A DNA stretch of 64,000 bases from Qipengyuania vesicularis (GTDB lineage Bacteria; Pseudomonadota; Alphaproteobacteria; Sphingomonadales; Sphingomonadaceae), in NCBI RefSeq assembly GCF_019711415.1, contig NZ_JAIGNJ010000003.1, positions 372,001 through 436,000 of the forward strand, read 5' to 3'. The notes under the pieces are model-generated. The model was not told where the DNA came from and did not search any database. It saw only the letters and a program-made list of their open reading frames with translations. A program made the translations under genes and the position numbers. Shown in pieces: positions 46,691 through 56,632 of the stretch (position 1 is its first letter; each line of letters begins with the position of its first letter).

Positions 46691-48310
46691 ATGAAAGACT
46701 TCGCACTTTGGGCAGAGGCGGACTGGATCGCTGCAATCGCAGCTACAGTGCTCGGGTTGTTCCTTATTGGTGGCGCCTACGCGGTCACACGCAAGGAGCC
46801 AGAGGTCGGCGGTCACCCCAAGGGCCTCTACATGCTTTTCTTCGCCGAGATGTGGGAACGCTTCTCCTATTACGGCATGCGTGCGCTGCTGATATTCTAT
46901 CTGACGCAGCACTGGCTCTTTAATAGCAGCGCTTCGAATGTCATCTACGGCGCTTACATCAGCCTTGTCTACATTACGCCGGTTCTTGGCGGGTGGCTCG
47001 CCGATAATTACATCGGCCAGCGCAAGGCGGTGCTGTACGGCGCGATCCTGCTTACATTCGGGCACTTCCTGATGGCGTTTGAAGGTACCGGCGGTCAAAA
47101 CGATCCGACGATCAACGTCTTCTGGCTGGCGCTCGCTTTTATCATCGTCGGTTCGGGCTTCCTTAAAGCCAATATCTCGGTGCTCGTCGGTCAGCTTTAT
47201 CCGCGTACCGATGTACGCCGCGATGGCGCATATACCATTTTCTACATGGGCATTAATGTCGGAGCCGCTGTCGGGGCGATCCTCGCTGGCTACCTCGGCT
47301 TTACGCTGGGTTGGGAGTACGGCTTCGGCGCTGCTGGCCTGGGCATGCTGCTCGGCCTCATCGTATTTGTCATTGGCAAGCCGCTGCTAATGGGGAAAGG
47401 CGAACCGGCCAAGCCCCTGGCCAAGAACACCGAATTGCTCGTCTATGGCATCGGCATCGTCGGCGTAGCGGTGATGTGGGTATTGATCCAGTATCAGTCG
47501 CTTGTTGGCGGCATCATGCTGATTGCTGGTGCGCTTTTGCTTGGTTATGTTCTGATTGAAGCCTTCAAACTCGAGAAGCACCCGCGTGAACGCATTTTCG
47601 CGGCCCTCTTCCTGATAGCCTTGCAGCCCCTGTTTTGGGGGCTATTCGAACAAGGTGGCGGTTCGCTCAACTTGTTCACAAACGAGTTTATCGATCTGCA
47701 GGGCGTTCCTGCTCCGATCTTCCAGTCGATCAACCCCATATACATCATCTTGCTTGCGCCAATCTTTGCGGGCCTGTGGACTTGGCTTGGCAGGAAGGGC
47801 TTAGAACCGTCCACTCCTGCAAAGTTTGGTCTAGGACTCGTTCAGCTCGGCTTTGGCTTCCTCGTCCTGGTTTGGGGCGCGGCTACCGTTGGGATCGATG
47901 CGAAGATCCCAGTGATTTTCCTTTTTGGCATCTATCTCTTCCACACCACAGGCGAACTTTGCCTCAGCCCAGTGGGCCTGTCGGCAATGAATCGTCTGTC
48001 GCCAAGGCACCTTGCGAGCCTGATCATGGGCGCATGGTTCTTTGCGACCGCAGGCGGTGGGTTCGTCGCCGGGGTCATTGGCGCCGCCACCGGCGGCGAA
48101 GATGGAGATATGACACGGCAAGCTGCTCTCGATGTTTATTGGACTATCGGCCTTGTTTCTATTGTCGTCGGAATCTTCGTGGTGTTGATTGCGCGGTTCG
48201 TCGCGAAGTATATGCATCTCGACACGCTCAGCGACGATGCGCTCGAAGGCCACGCTGAAGCTGGTCTCGAGGCACAGGAGGCCGGAATCCACCCGACCAC
48301 CAGGGCCTGA
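46691..48310 (+). CDS. POT/PTR-family proton-dependent oligopeptide transporter
   Basis: A 539-residue major-facilitator protein with about 14 helices. The N-terminal region has the POT motif FFAEMWERFSYYGMRALLIFYLT and the second signature FYMGINVGAAVGAILAGYLGF. It imports di- and tripeptides with protons. The base composition is visibly lower in GC than its neighbours (29 of 60 at 47521-47580, 34 of 60 at 47221-47280), hinting at transfer or relaxed codon use. Two downstream amidohydrolase genes could act on imported peptides or cyclic amides. Confidence 0.93.
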   Translation: MKDFALWAEADWIAAIAATVLGLFLIGGAYAVTRKEPEVGGHPKGLYMLFFAEMWERFSYYGMRALLIFYLTQHWLFNSSASNVIYGAYISLVYITPVLGGWLADNYIGQRKAVLYGAILLTFGHFLMAFEGTGGQNDPTINVFWLALAFIIVGSGFLKANISVLVGQLYPRTDVRRDGAYTIFYMGINVGAAVGAILAGYLGFTLGWEYGFGAAGLGMLLGLIVFVIGKPLLMGKGEPAKPLAKNTELLVYGIGIVGVAVMWVLIQYQSLVGGIMLIAGALLLGYVLIEAFKLEKHPRERIFAALFLIALQPLFWGLFEQGGGSLNLFTNEFIDLQGVPAPIFQSINPIYIILLAPIFAGLWTWLGRKGLEPSTPAKFGLGLVQLGFGFLVLVWGAATVGIDAKIPVIFLFGIYLFHTTGELCLSPVGLSAMNRLSPRHLASLIMGAWFFATAGGGFVAGVIGAATGGEDGDMTRQAALDVYWTIGLVSIVVGIFVVLIARFVAKYMHLDTLSDDALEGHAEAGLEAQEAGIHPTTRA

Positions 48311-48367
48311 TCGAGTTCAAACGATCGTCCGGCAGGTGATGCCGGTCGACCAAATTGGATTGACCGG

Positions 48368-48406
48368 ACGGGCCGGGGCAGCGATGCTCCGGCCCGTTCT
48401 TCGTTT
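48368..48406 (+). terminator. Hairpin terminator after POT transporter gene
   Basis: ACGGGCCGG, a 12-base loop, CCGGCCCGT, then TCTTCGTTT. The 9-bp stem is perfect; the T-rich tail is interrupted, so efficiency may be partial and allow readthrough into the amidohydrolase genes. Confidence 0.7.
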
Positions 48407-48417
48407 GGGGGAGATGC

Positions 48418-49803
48418 ATGAAGAGATTTGCCACGCTTGCGCTGACCGCAAGCCTTGCCGCCTGTGCCACCAATGGTACCGACTCGAGAACGGCGTCTGC
48501 CTCCGAGGGTGACTGGTCGGCGCCCAAGGGCCGCGACGGGAGCGAGCCGTTTCCAAGCACCTATCGCCGTTACCCCGGGAGCCCCACCGCCCTGGTCGGT
48601 GCGACGATATACGACGGCGCCGGTGGCCGGATCGACAATGGAACCGTGCTGTTCCGCGACGGGGAGGTTGTCGCTATCGGCGACGGATCGCTGTCGACCG
48701 AAGGCTACGAACGAGTCGATGCCCGCGGCAAGTTCGTCACCCCCGGCGTGATCGACATCCATTCGCATCTGGGCGATTATCCTACCCCCAGCGTCGCAGC
48801 GCATTCGGACGGCAACGAGGCGACCAGTCCCACCACGCCCGAAGTCTGGGCCGAACATTCGATCTGGCCCCAGGATCCGGGTTTTTCGCGGGCGCTCGCG
48901 AATGGCGGTGTGACCAGTCTCCAGATCCTGCCCGGCTCGGCCAATCTCATGGGTGGTCGTAGCGCCACATTGAAGAACGTACCGGCCCGCACGGTCCAGG
49001 GCATGAAGTTTCCCGGCGCGCCCTATGGCTTCAAGATGGCCTGCGGCGAGAACCCGAAGCGCGTCTATGGCAATCGCAATCGCATGCCTTCCACCCGCAT
49101 GGGCAATTTCGCCGTCAACCGACAGACTTGGCTGGAGGCCCGCGAATATCTCGAGGACGACGATCGCGATCGCGATCTAGGAATGGAAACGCTGGTCGGA
49201 GTGCTCGAGGGCGACATCCTCGTTCACAACCATTGCTACCGCGCCGACGAAATGGCGCTGGTGATGGATATGGCCAAGGAGATGGGATACCGCGTCTCCG
49301 CCTTCCACCACGCAGTCGAAGCCTACAAGATCGGCGACCTCCTGCGCGAGAACGGCGTTTGTAGCGCGATCTGGGCGGATTGGTATGGCTTCAAGATGGA
49401 AGCCTATGACGGCATTCTCGAAAACGCCGCCTATCTCCAGCGCGAGGGCGCCTGCGTGGTCATCCACTCCGACAGCGACCAGGGCATCCAGCGGCTCAAC
49501 CAGGAAGCCGCCAAGGCACAGGCCGCAGGGCGCCGCGTGGGTATCGAGATCTCCGACGCAGACGTGATCAGCTGGATCACGCTCAATGCGGCCCGGGCCA
49601 TGGGCATCGACGAGATGACCGGAAGCCTGGAGCCGGGCAAGATGGCCGATGTCGTGCTCTGGAACGGGGATCCGCTGTCGGTCTATTCGCGACCCGAGAA
49701 GGTCTGGATCGATGGTGCGCTCATGTTTGACGCCACGGATCGAAAGCGCAGGCCGGTGAGCGATTTCGAGCTTGGCCAGCCCGGTGAAGGAGATGTGAAA
49801 TGA
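48418..49803 (+). CDS. Amidohydrolase-superfamily lipoprotein
   Basis: A 461-residue metal-dependent hydrolase. The N-terminus is a lipoprotein signal (MKRFATLALTASLAAC, lipobox LAAC with Cys16). The metal-site segment GVIDIHSHLGDYPTP and LEGDILVHNHCYRADE carry His ligands; HHAVEAYKIGDLL and VIHSDSDQG follow, and the domain ends with the family's EPGKMADVVLWNGDPLSVYS. Related proteins are imidazolonepropionase- and prolidase-like, but the substrate is not evident. The stop overlaps the next amidohydrolase (ATGA). Confidence 0.88.
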   Translation: MKRFATLALTASLAACATNGTDSRTASASEGDWSAPKGRDGSEPFPSTYRRYPGSPTALVGATIYDGAGGRIDNGTVLFRDGEVVAIGDGSLSTEGYERVDARGKFVTPGVIDIHSHLGDYPTPSVAAHSDGNEATSPTTPEVWAEHSIWPQDPGFSRALANGGVTSLQILPGSANLMGGRSATLKNVPARTVQGMKFPGAPYGFKMACGENPKRVYGNRNRMPSTRMGNFAVNRQTWLEAREYLEDDDRDRDLGMETLVGVLEGDILVHNHCYRADEMALVMDMAKEMGYRVSAFHHAVEAYKIGDLLRENGVCSAIWADWYGFKMEAYDGILENAAYLQREGACVVIHSDSDQGIQRLNQEAAKAQAAGRRVGIEISDADVISWITLNAARAMGIDEMTGSLEPGKMADVVLWNGDPLSVYSRPEKVWIDGALMFDATDRKRRPVSDFELGQPGEGDVK

Positions 49804-51086
49804 AGCGCCTCCTGAAACTCGCCGCAAGCGCGCTTGCGATTTTCGCAGCTCCCGCCGCCGCGCAGGATTTCGCGATCACGGGAGCGACCGTTGCTACTGG
49901 CGACGGAAGCGAACCGATTGAGAATGCCACTGTGCTGGTTCGCGGCGGAAAGATCGTCGCCGCCGGCCGCGATATCGCTGTGCCCGCCGATGTGACAGCA
50001 CTCGATGGAAGCGGAACCTGGATTACGCCGGGGCTCGTGGCTGCGGTCACCGACCTCGGCCTCGTCGACGTGGGCGCGGTTTCACAGAGCAATGACAGGT
50101 CGGCGAGCGACTCGCGATACAATGCCGCGCTCGATGTCGCACCCACGATCAACCCTGCCTCACAGCATATCAAGGTCAGTCGCAATCATGGGATCACTCG
50201 CGCGGTGGTAGTGCCTAACCAGGGCAACGCCATCTTCGCAGGGCAAGGAGCAATTATCGACCTTGGGGCAGACCTCGATGCAGTGCGTAAGCCTCGCGCA
50301 CTCCAGATGGTCGATCTGGGGGAGGGAGGCGCACGTCTCGCTGGAGGAAGCCGCGCAGCTGCGCATGTTGAGCTGCACAATGCCCTCGCCGAAGCGATCG
50401 CCTATGCGAACAATCGCTGGGATGGATCACGGGCGATGCTGGCGCGTATGGATGCCAAGGCGCTCGGGCCGGTCGTCAGCGGCGAGCAGAAGTTGTTCGT
50501 CGAGGTAGAGCGTGCATCGGATATTCTTGCCGTTCTGGAATTGAAGGAAGACTTTCCCAGACTCGATCTTGTTCTGGTCGGGGCGAGCGAGGGCTGGCTG
50601 GTCGCCAACGAGATCGCGGCCGCTGGCGTTCCGGTCATCGCCGATGGTCTCGACGACCTGCCCGAACGCTTCGAGGAAATCGCCAGCACACAGTCGAATA
50701 TCGGCCGGATGGTGAAAGCCGGGGTGAAGGTGGCGATCAATGCCGCTGCGATGGAGAACCCGCGCAACCTCAACCAGTATGCGGGAAATCTCGTCGCGCT
50801 GACCCGCATTCCGGGGGCGGACGGTCTCAGCTGGGGGCAGGCTTTCGCGGCGATCAGCTCCATCCCTGCAGAGATTGCCGGAATGGGATCGCAAGCGGGT
50901 GTACTCGCCCCTGGAGCGATGGGCGATATCGTGGTGTGGGACGGCGATCCGCTGGAGATCGGCTCCATGCCCGTTCGCGTCTATATCGACGGGGTGGAAC
51001 AACCACTCGACAATCACCAGAGCAGGCTGCGGGACCGCTACCGCGACCTGGATGAAAGCGATCTGCCCAAGGCCTACGACTGGTAG
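49800..51086 (+). CDS. Second amidohydrolase-superfamily protein, exported
   Basis: A 428-residue homologue of its upstream neighbour with a Sec signal (MKRLLKLAASALAIFAAPAAAQ). The N-terminal beta-domain (ITGATVATGDGSEPIENATVLV) and the C-terminal APGAMGDIVVWDGDPLEIGS match the superfamily. The HxH metal motif expected after TWITPGLV is replaced by AAVTDLGLVDVG, so the metal site seems degenerate and the protein may be non-catalytic. Tight coupling to the intact partner suggests a heteromeric complex. Confidence 0.85.
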   Translation: MKRLLKLAASALAIFAAPAAAQDFAITGATVATGDGSEPIENATVLVRGGKIVAAGRDIAVPADVTALDGSGTWITPGLVAAVTDLGLVDVGAVSQSNDRSASDSRYNAALDVAPTINPASQHIKVSRNHGITRAVVVPNQGNAIFAGQGAIIDLGADLDAVRKPRALQMVDLGEGGARLAGGSRAAAHVELHNALAEAIAYANNRWDGSRAMLARMDAKALGPVVSGEQKLFVEVERASDILAVLELKEDFPRLDLVLVGASEGWLVANEIAAAGVPVIADGLDDLPERFEEIASTQSNIGRMVKAGVKVAINAAAMENPRNLNQYAGNLVALTRIPGADGLSWGQAFAAISSIPAEIAGMGSQAGVLAPGAMGDIVVWDGDPLEIGSMPVRVYIDGVEQPLDNHQSRLRDRYRDLDESDLPKAYDW

Positions 51087-51113
51087 AAACTAGTGGGCTT
51101 GCAAACTAGGTTT

Positions 51114-51138
51114 CGATTTGCTACTTAATTAGCAATCG
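51114..51138. promoter_or_regulatory. Inverted repeat between amidohydrolase and nnrU genes
   Basis: CGATTTGCTA-CTTAAT-TAGCAATCG folds with a nearly perfect stem (one unpaired T). It is AT-rich compared with the surroundings and lies 16 bases before the nnrU-like start, so it could be an operator, an mRNA hairpin or a weak terminator. Two copies of AAACTAG (51087-51093 and 51103-51109) precede it. Confidence 0.35.
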
Positions 51139-51154
51139 AGACGAGGAGAGGTGC

Positions 51155-51841
51155 GTGGAACCCGCATTGCAATCGCTTGTAGCCGCCAGCCTGGCATTCG
51201 TCGGGACCCACTTTGCCCTTTCCCATCCGCTGCGGGCTCCGCTCGTGTCGCGGATCGGAGAGAACGGGTTTCGCGGGCTCTACTCACTGGTAGCGCTGGG
51301 CACCTTCGTCTGGATGGCTCTTGCGTTTCGCGAGGTTGGGCCGGGCGGTACTCCGTTGTGGAACGGGATGGGCGAAGTGATCTGGATTATCGTGACCATC
51401 ATCATGCTGCTCGCCTCGGTGATGTTGGCCGGCTCGTTCATCGGCAACCCGGCCCTTCCCGCGCCGGGTGCAGCGCAGATGGCAGAAAGCGGCCCCCACG
51501 GTGTCTTTCACGTAACGCGGCATCCGATGATGTGGAGCTTCGCCCTATGGGCAGCCACGCATATCCTGGTCAGTCCGACCCCTCGGCAATTCGTTCTTGC
51601 GGGGTCGCTCGGTTTCCTCGCGCTGGTCGGCGCGCATATGCAGGATCGCAAGAAGGAAGCGCTGATGGGCGAGGCCTGGGTGCATTGGGAGGCGAAGACG
51701 AGCTATTGGCCGCGCCTCTCCGGCCTTGCGAAAGCCAGTCCTGTTGCATGGCTGGGAGGAATCATGATCTGGCTCGCTGCGACCTTCGGACATATCCACG
51801 CAAATGGCATTCCGGCAGGAATCTGGCGGTGGGTAGGCTAG
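51155..51841 (+). CDS. NnrU-like membrane protein
   Basis: A 228-residue integral membrane protein of the NnrU family, with about six helices. The conserved central motif GPHGVFHVTRHPMMWSFALW and the HRKKEAL-like segment DRKKEALMG are typical; the former resembles isoprenylcysteine methyltransferase-like folds. NnrU genes accompany denitrification in some bacteria and carotenoid 15-cis isomerase (Z-ISO) is a plant relative, but no such genes lie here. The start is GTG with GAGGAGAGG in front. Confidence 0.85.
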   Translation: MEPALQSLVAASLAFVGTHFALSHPLRAPLVSRIGENGFRGLYSLVALGTFVWMALAFREVGPGGTPLWNGMGEVIWIIVTIIMLLASVMLAGSFIGNPALPAPGAAQMAESGPHGVFHVTRHPMMWSFALWAATHILVSPTPRQFVLAGSLGFLALVGAHMQDRKKEALMGEAWVHWEAKTSYWPRLSGLAKASPVAWLGGIMIWLAATFGHIHANGIPAGIWRWVG

Positions 51842-52639
51842 CTACTTTCCCCTGAAACTGGGCGCGCGCTTCTCGATCAGCGCGTCCACGCCCTCCATGT
51901 GATCCTGCGTCGAGTGCATCAGCGCCTGCGCATTGGCTGCCATTTCGAGCGCGCCATCATAGCTTGTCGAGCGCCCCTGCCGCATGAGATTCTTCGCCTG
52001 CCTCAACGCATGAGGAGGCATGGCGGCGACCTTCGCGGCCAGTGCCTTTGCTTCGTCCATCAGCGCATCATGTGCGACAACACGGCTCACCAGTCCCCAG
52101 TCGAGCGCGGTTGGCGCATCGATCACATCGCCGGTATAGAACATTTCTGCCGCGCGCGCCTCGCCGATGATGCGGGGCAAGATCCACGTCCCGCCATCGC
52201 CCGGGATAATGCCGAGCTTGAGGAAAGTAACGCCGAACTTCGACTTCTCGCTCGCAATGCGCATGTCAGCCAGACATGCAAGATCGCAACCAAGGCCGAT
52301 CGCCGGACCGTTGACCGCCGCAATCAGGGGCACGCGCAGCGAGTAGAGCGCGCGCAGGATCTTGTGGATGTTGTTGCGATATCCATCGGCGATTTCCGGT
52401 GCAGTGCCGCCGAAATTGCCGGTCTTCTCCTTCATCGCCTTGATGTCGCCACCCGCCGAGAATGCGCGGCCTGCCCCGCTAAGAATGACGCAGCGCACAT
52501 CCATGTCGGCATTGATGGCGTCGCAGGCTTCGACGAAAGCGTCGCCGTCGCCTGCTGCCCCCAGAGGGTTCATGCTGTCGGGGCGGTTGAGGGTGAGGGT
52601 GGTGACGTGATCGTTTGTTTCAACGGTAAGCAGGCTCAT
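51842..52639 (-). CDS. Enoyl-CoA hydratase/isomerase family (crotonase)
   Basis: A 265-residue crotonase-fold enzyme acting on acyl-CoA thioesters. The oxyanion-hole segments are RAFSAGGDIKAMKEK and NGPAIGLGCDLACLADMRIAS. The position usually carrying the first catalytic Glu reads KLGIIPGDGGTWILPRIIG, with Asp rather than Glu in GDGG, so true hydratase chemistry is uncertain. It is the last gene of the dxs-hydrolase-crotonase set and starts inside an ATGA overlap. Confidence 0.9.
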   Translation of the reverse strand: MSLLTVETNDHVTTLTLNRPDSMNPLGAAGDGDAFVEACDAINADMDVRCVILSGAGRAFSAGGDIKAMKEKTGNFGGTAPEIADGYRNNIHKILRALYSLRVPLIAAVNGPAIGLGCDLACLADMRIASEKSKFGVTFLKLGIIPGDGGTWILPRIIGEARAAEMFYTGDVIDAPTALDWGLVSRVVAHDALMDEAKALAAKVAAMPPHALRQAKNLMRQGRSTSYDGALEMAANAQALMHSTQDHMEGVDALIEKRAPSFRGK

Positions 52640-53454
52640 GGTTTGGCCCCTCCGGCTTCGATATTCTCCAGGAATGCGAGCACCGCCTCTTCGGCTTCGT
52701 CATGCCAGGCAAGATCATGGCCCTTGCCTGAAAATACCACCAGTTCCGCATCGGGGCGCAGTGCAGCAAGCTGTCGCGCGTGGGCATCGGGGATCAGCGT
52801 ATCCGCGTCGCCGTGCAGGATGAGCACGGGGGCATCGACCTTTGCGATCTTTTCGGCATTCTCGTAGCGCGAGCGCAGGAGAATGCTTGTCGGGACCCAG
52901 CGAACCTTCTCGGCGGCGAGCTGGCGAAGGCTGGCGAAGGGCGAGATGAGGATTAGCGCCTTGGGCGCATGTTCGCTTGCAAGCTGCGTCGCAACGCCGG
53001 ACCCGATCGAGTTGCCGATCAGGATCATGCTTTCTGCAGCGACCCCTCGCTCGGCCAAGAAACCCAAGGCTGCGCGGCCATCCTTGTAAAGGCCATCCTC
53101 GCTAGGACTTCCGGGATTTCCCCGATAGCCGCGATATTCGGCCGCCAGCACACCGTAACCGGCTGGCACCAGTCGGTCGGTGGCGACAACGCTCGACACC
53201 CAGTCCGCGCCATTGCCATGAAAGTATGCGATAGTCGGCATACCAGGCGCGGCGGCACGGTATCCTGCGGAGATATCGAGGCCGTCAGCAGTGCGATAGG
53301 TGACCTGTTCAAAGCCATCCGTTGGCGGAGCGATAACGCGCGGAGCAGGATAGATCAGCCGCTCCTGCTGGCTCCAGAGGAGCGCGAGCACCCCGATATA
53401 GGATATCAGCAGAAGTCCGAAGAACCACATCGTCCGGCGCACCGCCGGGCTCAA
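52636..53454 (-). CDS. Membrane-anchored alpha/beta hydrolase (BEM46-like)
   Basis: A 272-residue hydrolase with one N-terminal membrane helix ([19 protein letters not shown]) and the fold's motifs: [23 protein letters not shown], the nucleophile [16 protein letters not shown] and GKGHDLAW. The topology would leave the catalytic domain outside the cytoplasm. The organisation resembles BEM46/ABHD13-type proteins. It overlaps both neighbours by four bases and so belongs to the dxs operon. Confidence 0.88.
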   Translation of the reverse strand: MSPAVRRTMWFFGLLLISYIGVLALLWSQQERLIYPAPRVIAPPTDGFEQVTYRTADGLDISAGYRAAAPGMPTIAYFHGNGADWVSSVVATDRLVPAGYGVLAAEYRGYRGNPGSPSEDGLYKDGRAALGFLAERGVAAESMILIGNSIGSGVATQLASEHAPKALILISPFASLRQLAAEKVRWVPTSILLRSRYENAEKIAKVDAPVLILHGDADTLIPDAHARQLAALRPDAELVVFSGKGHDLAWHDEAEEAVLAFLENIEAGGAKP

Positions 53455-55373
53455 GCGCGCGCTTCCTCCACTCCTGCACTGTTGTGCCGCAGCGCGCCTA
53501 GCACCGTGTCGACGATATGAGGCGCATTGAGGCCTGCCTCGTCATACTGTTTGGCCGGATCGTCCTGGTCCTGGAAGATGTCGGGGAGGCGCATGGTGCG
53601 GACCTTGAGGCCAGTATCGGTCAGGCCTTCATCCGAGGCATAGGTCAGCACGTGTGCGCCGAGGCCGCCGATGGCGCCTTCCTCGATCGTCACCACGACC
53701 TCGTGGCTGCGCATCAGCTTCTCGATCAGCGCAGTGTCGAGCGGCTTGGCAAAGCGCATGTCGGCAACGGTGGTCGAAAGGCCCTTGGCCTCGAGCTGGT
53801 CAGCGGCCTTCTTGGCCTCCTCGAGCCTTGCGCCGAGCGAAAGTATGGCGACCTTCGTGCCCTCGCGCACGATCCGGCCCTTGCCGATTTCGAGCTTCTC
53901 GAGAGTCTCGGGGATCTCGACGCCGGTACCCGCGCCGCGCGGATAGCGGAAGGCAATCGGGCCGTCGTCGTATTCGGCGGCGGTATAGGTCATATGCGCC
54001 AGTTCCGCCTCGTCGGCGGCGGCCATTACGACCATGTTGGGCAGCGTGGCTAGATAGGTGATGTCGAAGCTTCCGGCGTGTGTGCAGCCATCGGCCCCGA
54101 CCAGTCCGGCGCGGTCGATGGCGAAGCGCACGGGCAAGTTCTGGATCGCGACGTCATGCACGACCTGGTCGTAAGCGCGCTGGAGGAAGGTCGAATAGAT
54201 CGCGGCGAAGGGGCGCATGCCTTCCGCGGCAAGGCCGGCGGCGAAGGTTACGCCATGCTGTTCGGCAATGCCCACATCGAAGGCTTTGTCCGGATGCGCC
54301 TTTGCGAATTTGTCGACGCCCGTGCCCGAGGGCATGGCGGCGGTGATGGCGCAGATGCGCGGGTCGTCGTTGGCGAGCTTCGCCAGCGTCTCGCCGAACA
54401 CGTTCTGGTAGGCCGGTGGCCCTCCCGAACTTTTCTTCTGTTCGCCCGTCACCACATCGAACTTGGCGACGCCATGATACTTGTCGGCGCTGTTCTCGGC
54501 GGGCGCGTAGCCCTTGCCCTTCTTGGTCACGACATGGATCAGGACGGGCCCCTGCTCGCTGTCGCGCACGTTTTCGAGCACGGGGATCAGGTGGTCGAGA
54601 TTGTGCCCGTCGATCGGGCCGACATAGTAGAATCCCAGTTCTTCGAACATGGTCCCGCCGGTCACCATGCCGCGGGCATATTCTTCCGCCTTCTCCAGAC
54701 CGCCCCATACGCGGCGGCCAAGCTTCTTGGCGATGCGCGAGGCCATCGACCTGAGGCCGAGATACTCGCTCGAGGATACCATCCGCGCGAGATAGGCCGA
54801 CAGCCCGCCCACCGGCGGTGCGATCGACATGTCGTTGTCGTTGAGGATGACAACCAGGCGATTGCCCGCCTGTTCGGCATTGTTCATCGCCTCGTAGGCC
54901 ATGCCGGCACTCATCGCGCCGTCGCCGATGACGGCAATGCCGCGTCCGGGCTTGCCCTGCATCTTGTTGGCCATGGCAAACCCGAGTGCCGCGCTAATCG
55001 AGGTCGAGCTATGCGCAGCGCCAAAAGGATCGTATTCGCTTTCCGCGCGCTTGGTGAAGCCCGACAAGCCGCCGCCCTGACGCAAAGTGCGAATTCGGTC
55101 TCGGCGCCCGGTCAGAATCTTGTGCGGATAGCACTGGTGCCCAACGTCCCAGATCAGCTTGTCTGTCGGCGTATCGAAGACGTAGTGGATCGCGGTGGTC
55201 AGCTCGACGACACCGAGACCCGAACCCAAATGTCCGCCGGTTGTGCCGACGGCATCGATCATCTCCGCGCGCAGCTCGTCGGAGAGCTGGCGGAGCTGCT
55301 CTTGCTTCAGTTTGCGAAGGTCGGCGGGGGTATCGACCGTGTCGAGCAGGGGCGTCTTGGGGCGTTCACTCAT
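53451..55373 (-). CDS. dxs: 1-deoxy-D-xylulose-5-phosphate synthase
   Basis: Dxs condenses pyruvate with glyceraldehyde 3-phosphate using thiamine diphosphate, the entry step of the MEP isoprenoid pathway. The 640-residue protein shows [13 protein letters not shown], the ThDP motif [17 protein letters not shown] ending in NDNDMSI, the [15 protein letters not shown] segment and RYPRGAGTG. The length is normal. It heads an operon with a hydrolase and a crotonase, and it is separated by 74 bases from the Zur-like gene. Confidence 0.97.
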   Translation of the reverse strand: MSERPKTPLLDTVDTPADLRKLKQEQLRQLSDELRAEMIDAVGTTGGHLGSGLGVVELTTAIHYVFDTPTDKLIWDVGHQCYPHKILTGRRDRIRTLRQGGGLSGFTKRAESEYDPFGAAHSSTSISAALGFAMANKMQGKPGRGIAVIGDGAMSAGMAYEAMNNAEQAGNRLVVILNDNDMSIAPPVGGLSAYLARMVSSSEYLGLRSMASRIAKKLGRRVWGGLEKAEEYARGMVTGGTMFEELGFYYVGPIDGHNLDHLIPVLENVRDSEQGPVLIHVVTKKGKGYAPAENSADKYHGVAKFDVVTGEQKKSSGGPPAYQNVFGETLAKLANDDPRICAITAAMPSGTGVDKFAKAHPDKAFDVGIAEQHGVTFAAGLAAEGMRPFAAIYSTFLQRAYDQVVHDVAIQNLPVRFAIDRAGLVGADGCTHAGSFDITYLATLPNMVVMAAADEAELAHMTYTAAEYDDGPIAFRYPRGAGTGVEIPETLEKLEIGKGRIVREGTKVAILSLGARLEEAKKAADQLEAKGLSTTVADMRFAKPLDTALIEKLMRSHEVVVTIEEGAIGGLGAHVLTYASDEGLTDTGLKVRTMRLPDIFQDQDDPAKQYDEAGLNAPHIVDTVLGALRHNSAGVEEARA

Positions 55374-55447
55374 ACGAATGCCCTACACCGACTTTTCCGA
55401 ACTGTCGATGAACGGTTTACCGACAAAAATGCACGCTTTGGCGCAGG

Positions 55448-55915
55448 TCAGGCAGCGCAATCGTCACACAATCCGCGCAATTCCACCACGGGGCGGACAT
55501 CGGTGAATCCGGCGTCCTTGCCTGCTTCGCGTAGCGCGCCAGTTACGCGATCGTCGTCGATATGCATTGCCTTGCCGCAGTCGTCGCAGATCAGGAAGAT
55601 GCAATCGTGGCGGCATCCCGGGTGGGTGTTCACGAGATAGGCGTTTGCGCTTTCGATCCGGTTGGCAAGGTTTGTGCGCACGAACAGGTCGAGGATACGA
55701 TAGACGCTGTTGGGCGCCACGCGCTTGCCGCGCGCAGCTGAGAGGTTGTCGGCGATGTCATATGCTGAAGCAGGCTTCTCGTGCCGCGCCAGCTCCTCGA
55801 AAACGGACTGGCGCATGCCCGTCCATTGTTCGCCGGCATCGGTGAGCGTGAGACGGGCCGCGTCGATAAGCGCGTCGCCCGAATGTTCCTTATGTGCGTG
55901 TGCGTGTCCTGCCAT
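55448..55915 (-). CDS. zur: Fur-family regulator, Zur-like
   Basis: A 155-residue metal-sensing repressor. It has a His-rich N-terminus (MAGHAHAHKEHSGD), a winged helix (WTGMRQSVFEELARHEKP, KRVAPNSVYRILDLFV) and a metal/dimer domain with HDCIFLICDDCG and a C-terminal LCDDC, forming two CxxC structural zinc pairs. The features fit Zur better than Fur. It likely represses zinc uptake genes, though none are in the window. Translation starts at ATG 55915. Confidence 0.85.
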   Translation of the reverse strand: MAGHAHAHKEHSGDALIDAARLTLTDAGEQWTGMRQSVFEELARHEKPASAYDIADNLSAARGKRVAPNSVYRILDLFVRTNLANRIESANAYLVNTHPGCRHDCIFLICDDCGKAMHIDDDRVTGALREAGKDAGFTDVRPVVELRGLCDDCAA

Positions 55916-55951
55916 GGGCGAGAGGTAAGCTCGCCCGCGCGCCGGCGCAAG

Positions 55952-56632
55952 TCAGTCGCGGCGGAATTCGGCGCGGTAAAGCGAGGGGTAGAGCCGCTTC
56001 AGCGCCGCAACCTTAGGCGCGTCCCACCGCACGATATAGCCATGACGCGGGTTCTTGGCGGCGAAATCCTGGTGGTAGGTTTCTGCGGCATAGAACTGGC
56101 GCGCAGGCTCCACGCTGGTGACGATTGGCGCATCCCACAGGTCGGTACGCTTGAGCTGTGCGAGGTAGGCAGTCGCGACCCGGCGCTGCTCCGCGGAAAG
56201 CGGGATGAGCTCGGCATTGTAGTGCGGCCCGCGGTCAGGGCCCTGGCGGTTCTTCAGAGTCGGATCGATCACGACCGAGAAGAATATGCGCAGCAACTGG
56301 TCATAACGAACGACGTTGGGGTCATAAGTGACTTTCACCGCTTCGACGTGATCGGTGATGCCAGAGGAAACGAGCTTGTAATCGGCCTGCTGGCGTGTGC
56401 CCCCGTGGTAGCCGGAGACGGCGCTGGTCACGCCCTTGGTATGGCTGAAGACGGCTTCGACGCCCCAGAAGCAACCACCTGCAAAGATCGCGGTCTTGAG
56501 GCCGCTGCCCTCCTGCGCCTTGCGAACGGCGGCCGGCGCTTCGACCACCTTCTCGGCGGCGAGGGCTGGCTGCTGGCAGGCGCTGGTCGCGGCGAGCGCG
56601 CCTGCGGCAAGGATGAGGGCGAAGCGCTTCAT
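55952..56632 (-). CDS. msrA: Exported peptide-methionine (S)-S-oxide reductase MsrA
   Basis: A 226-residue MsrA that reduces the S form of methionine sulfoxide. The N-terminus MKRFALILAAGALAATSAC is a Sec or borderline lipoprotein signal; the catalytic GGCFWGVEAVFSHTKGV follows near residue 55, with YHGGT and HYNAEL segments. It should work outside the cytoplasm, like the exported MsrB at 38.9 kb. The start overlaps the stop of a 39-residue frame upstream (TGATG). Confidence 0.93.
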   Translation of the reverse strand: MKRFALILAAGALAATSACQQPALAAEKVVEAPAAVRKAQEGSGLKTAIFAGGCFWGVEAVFSHTKGVTSAVSGYHGGTRQQADYKLVSSGITDHVEAVKVTYDPNVVRYDQLLRIFFSVVIDPTLKNRQGPDRGPHYNAELIPLSAEQRRVATAYLAQLKRTDLWDAPIVTSVEPARQFYAAETYHQDFAAKNPRHGYIVRWDAPKVAALKRLYPSLYRAEFRRD

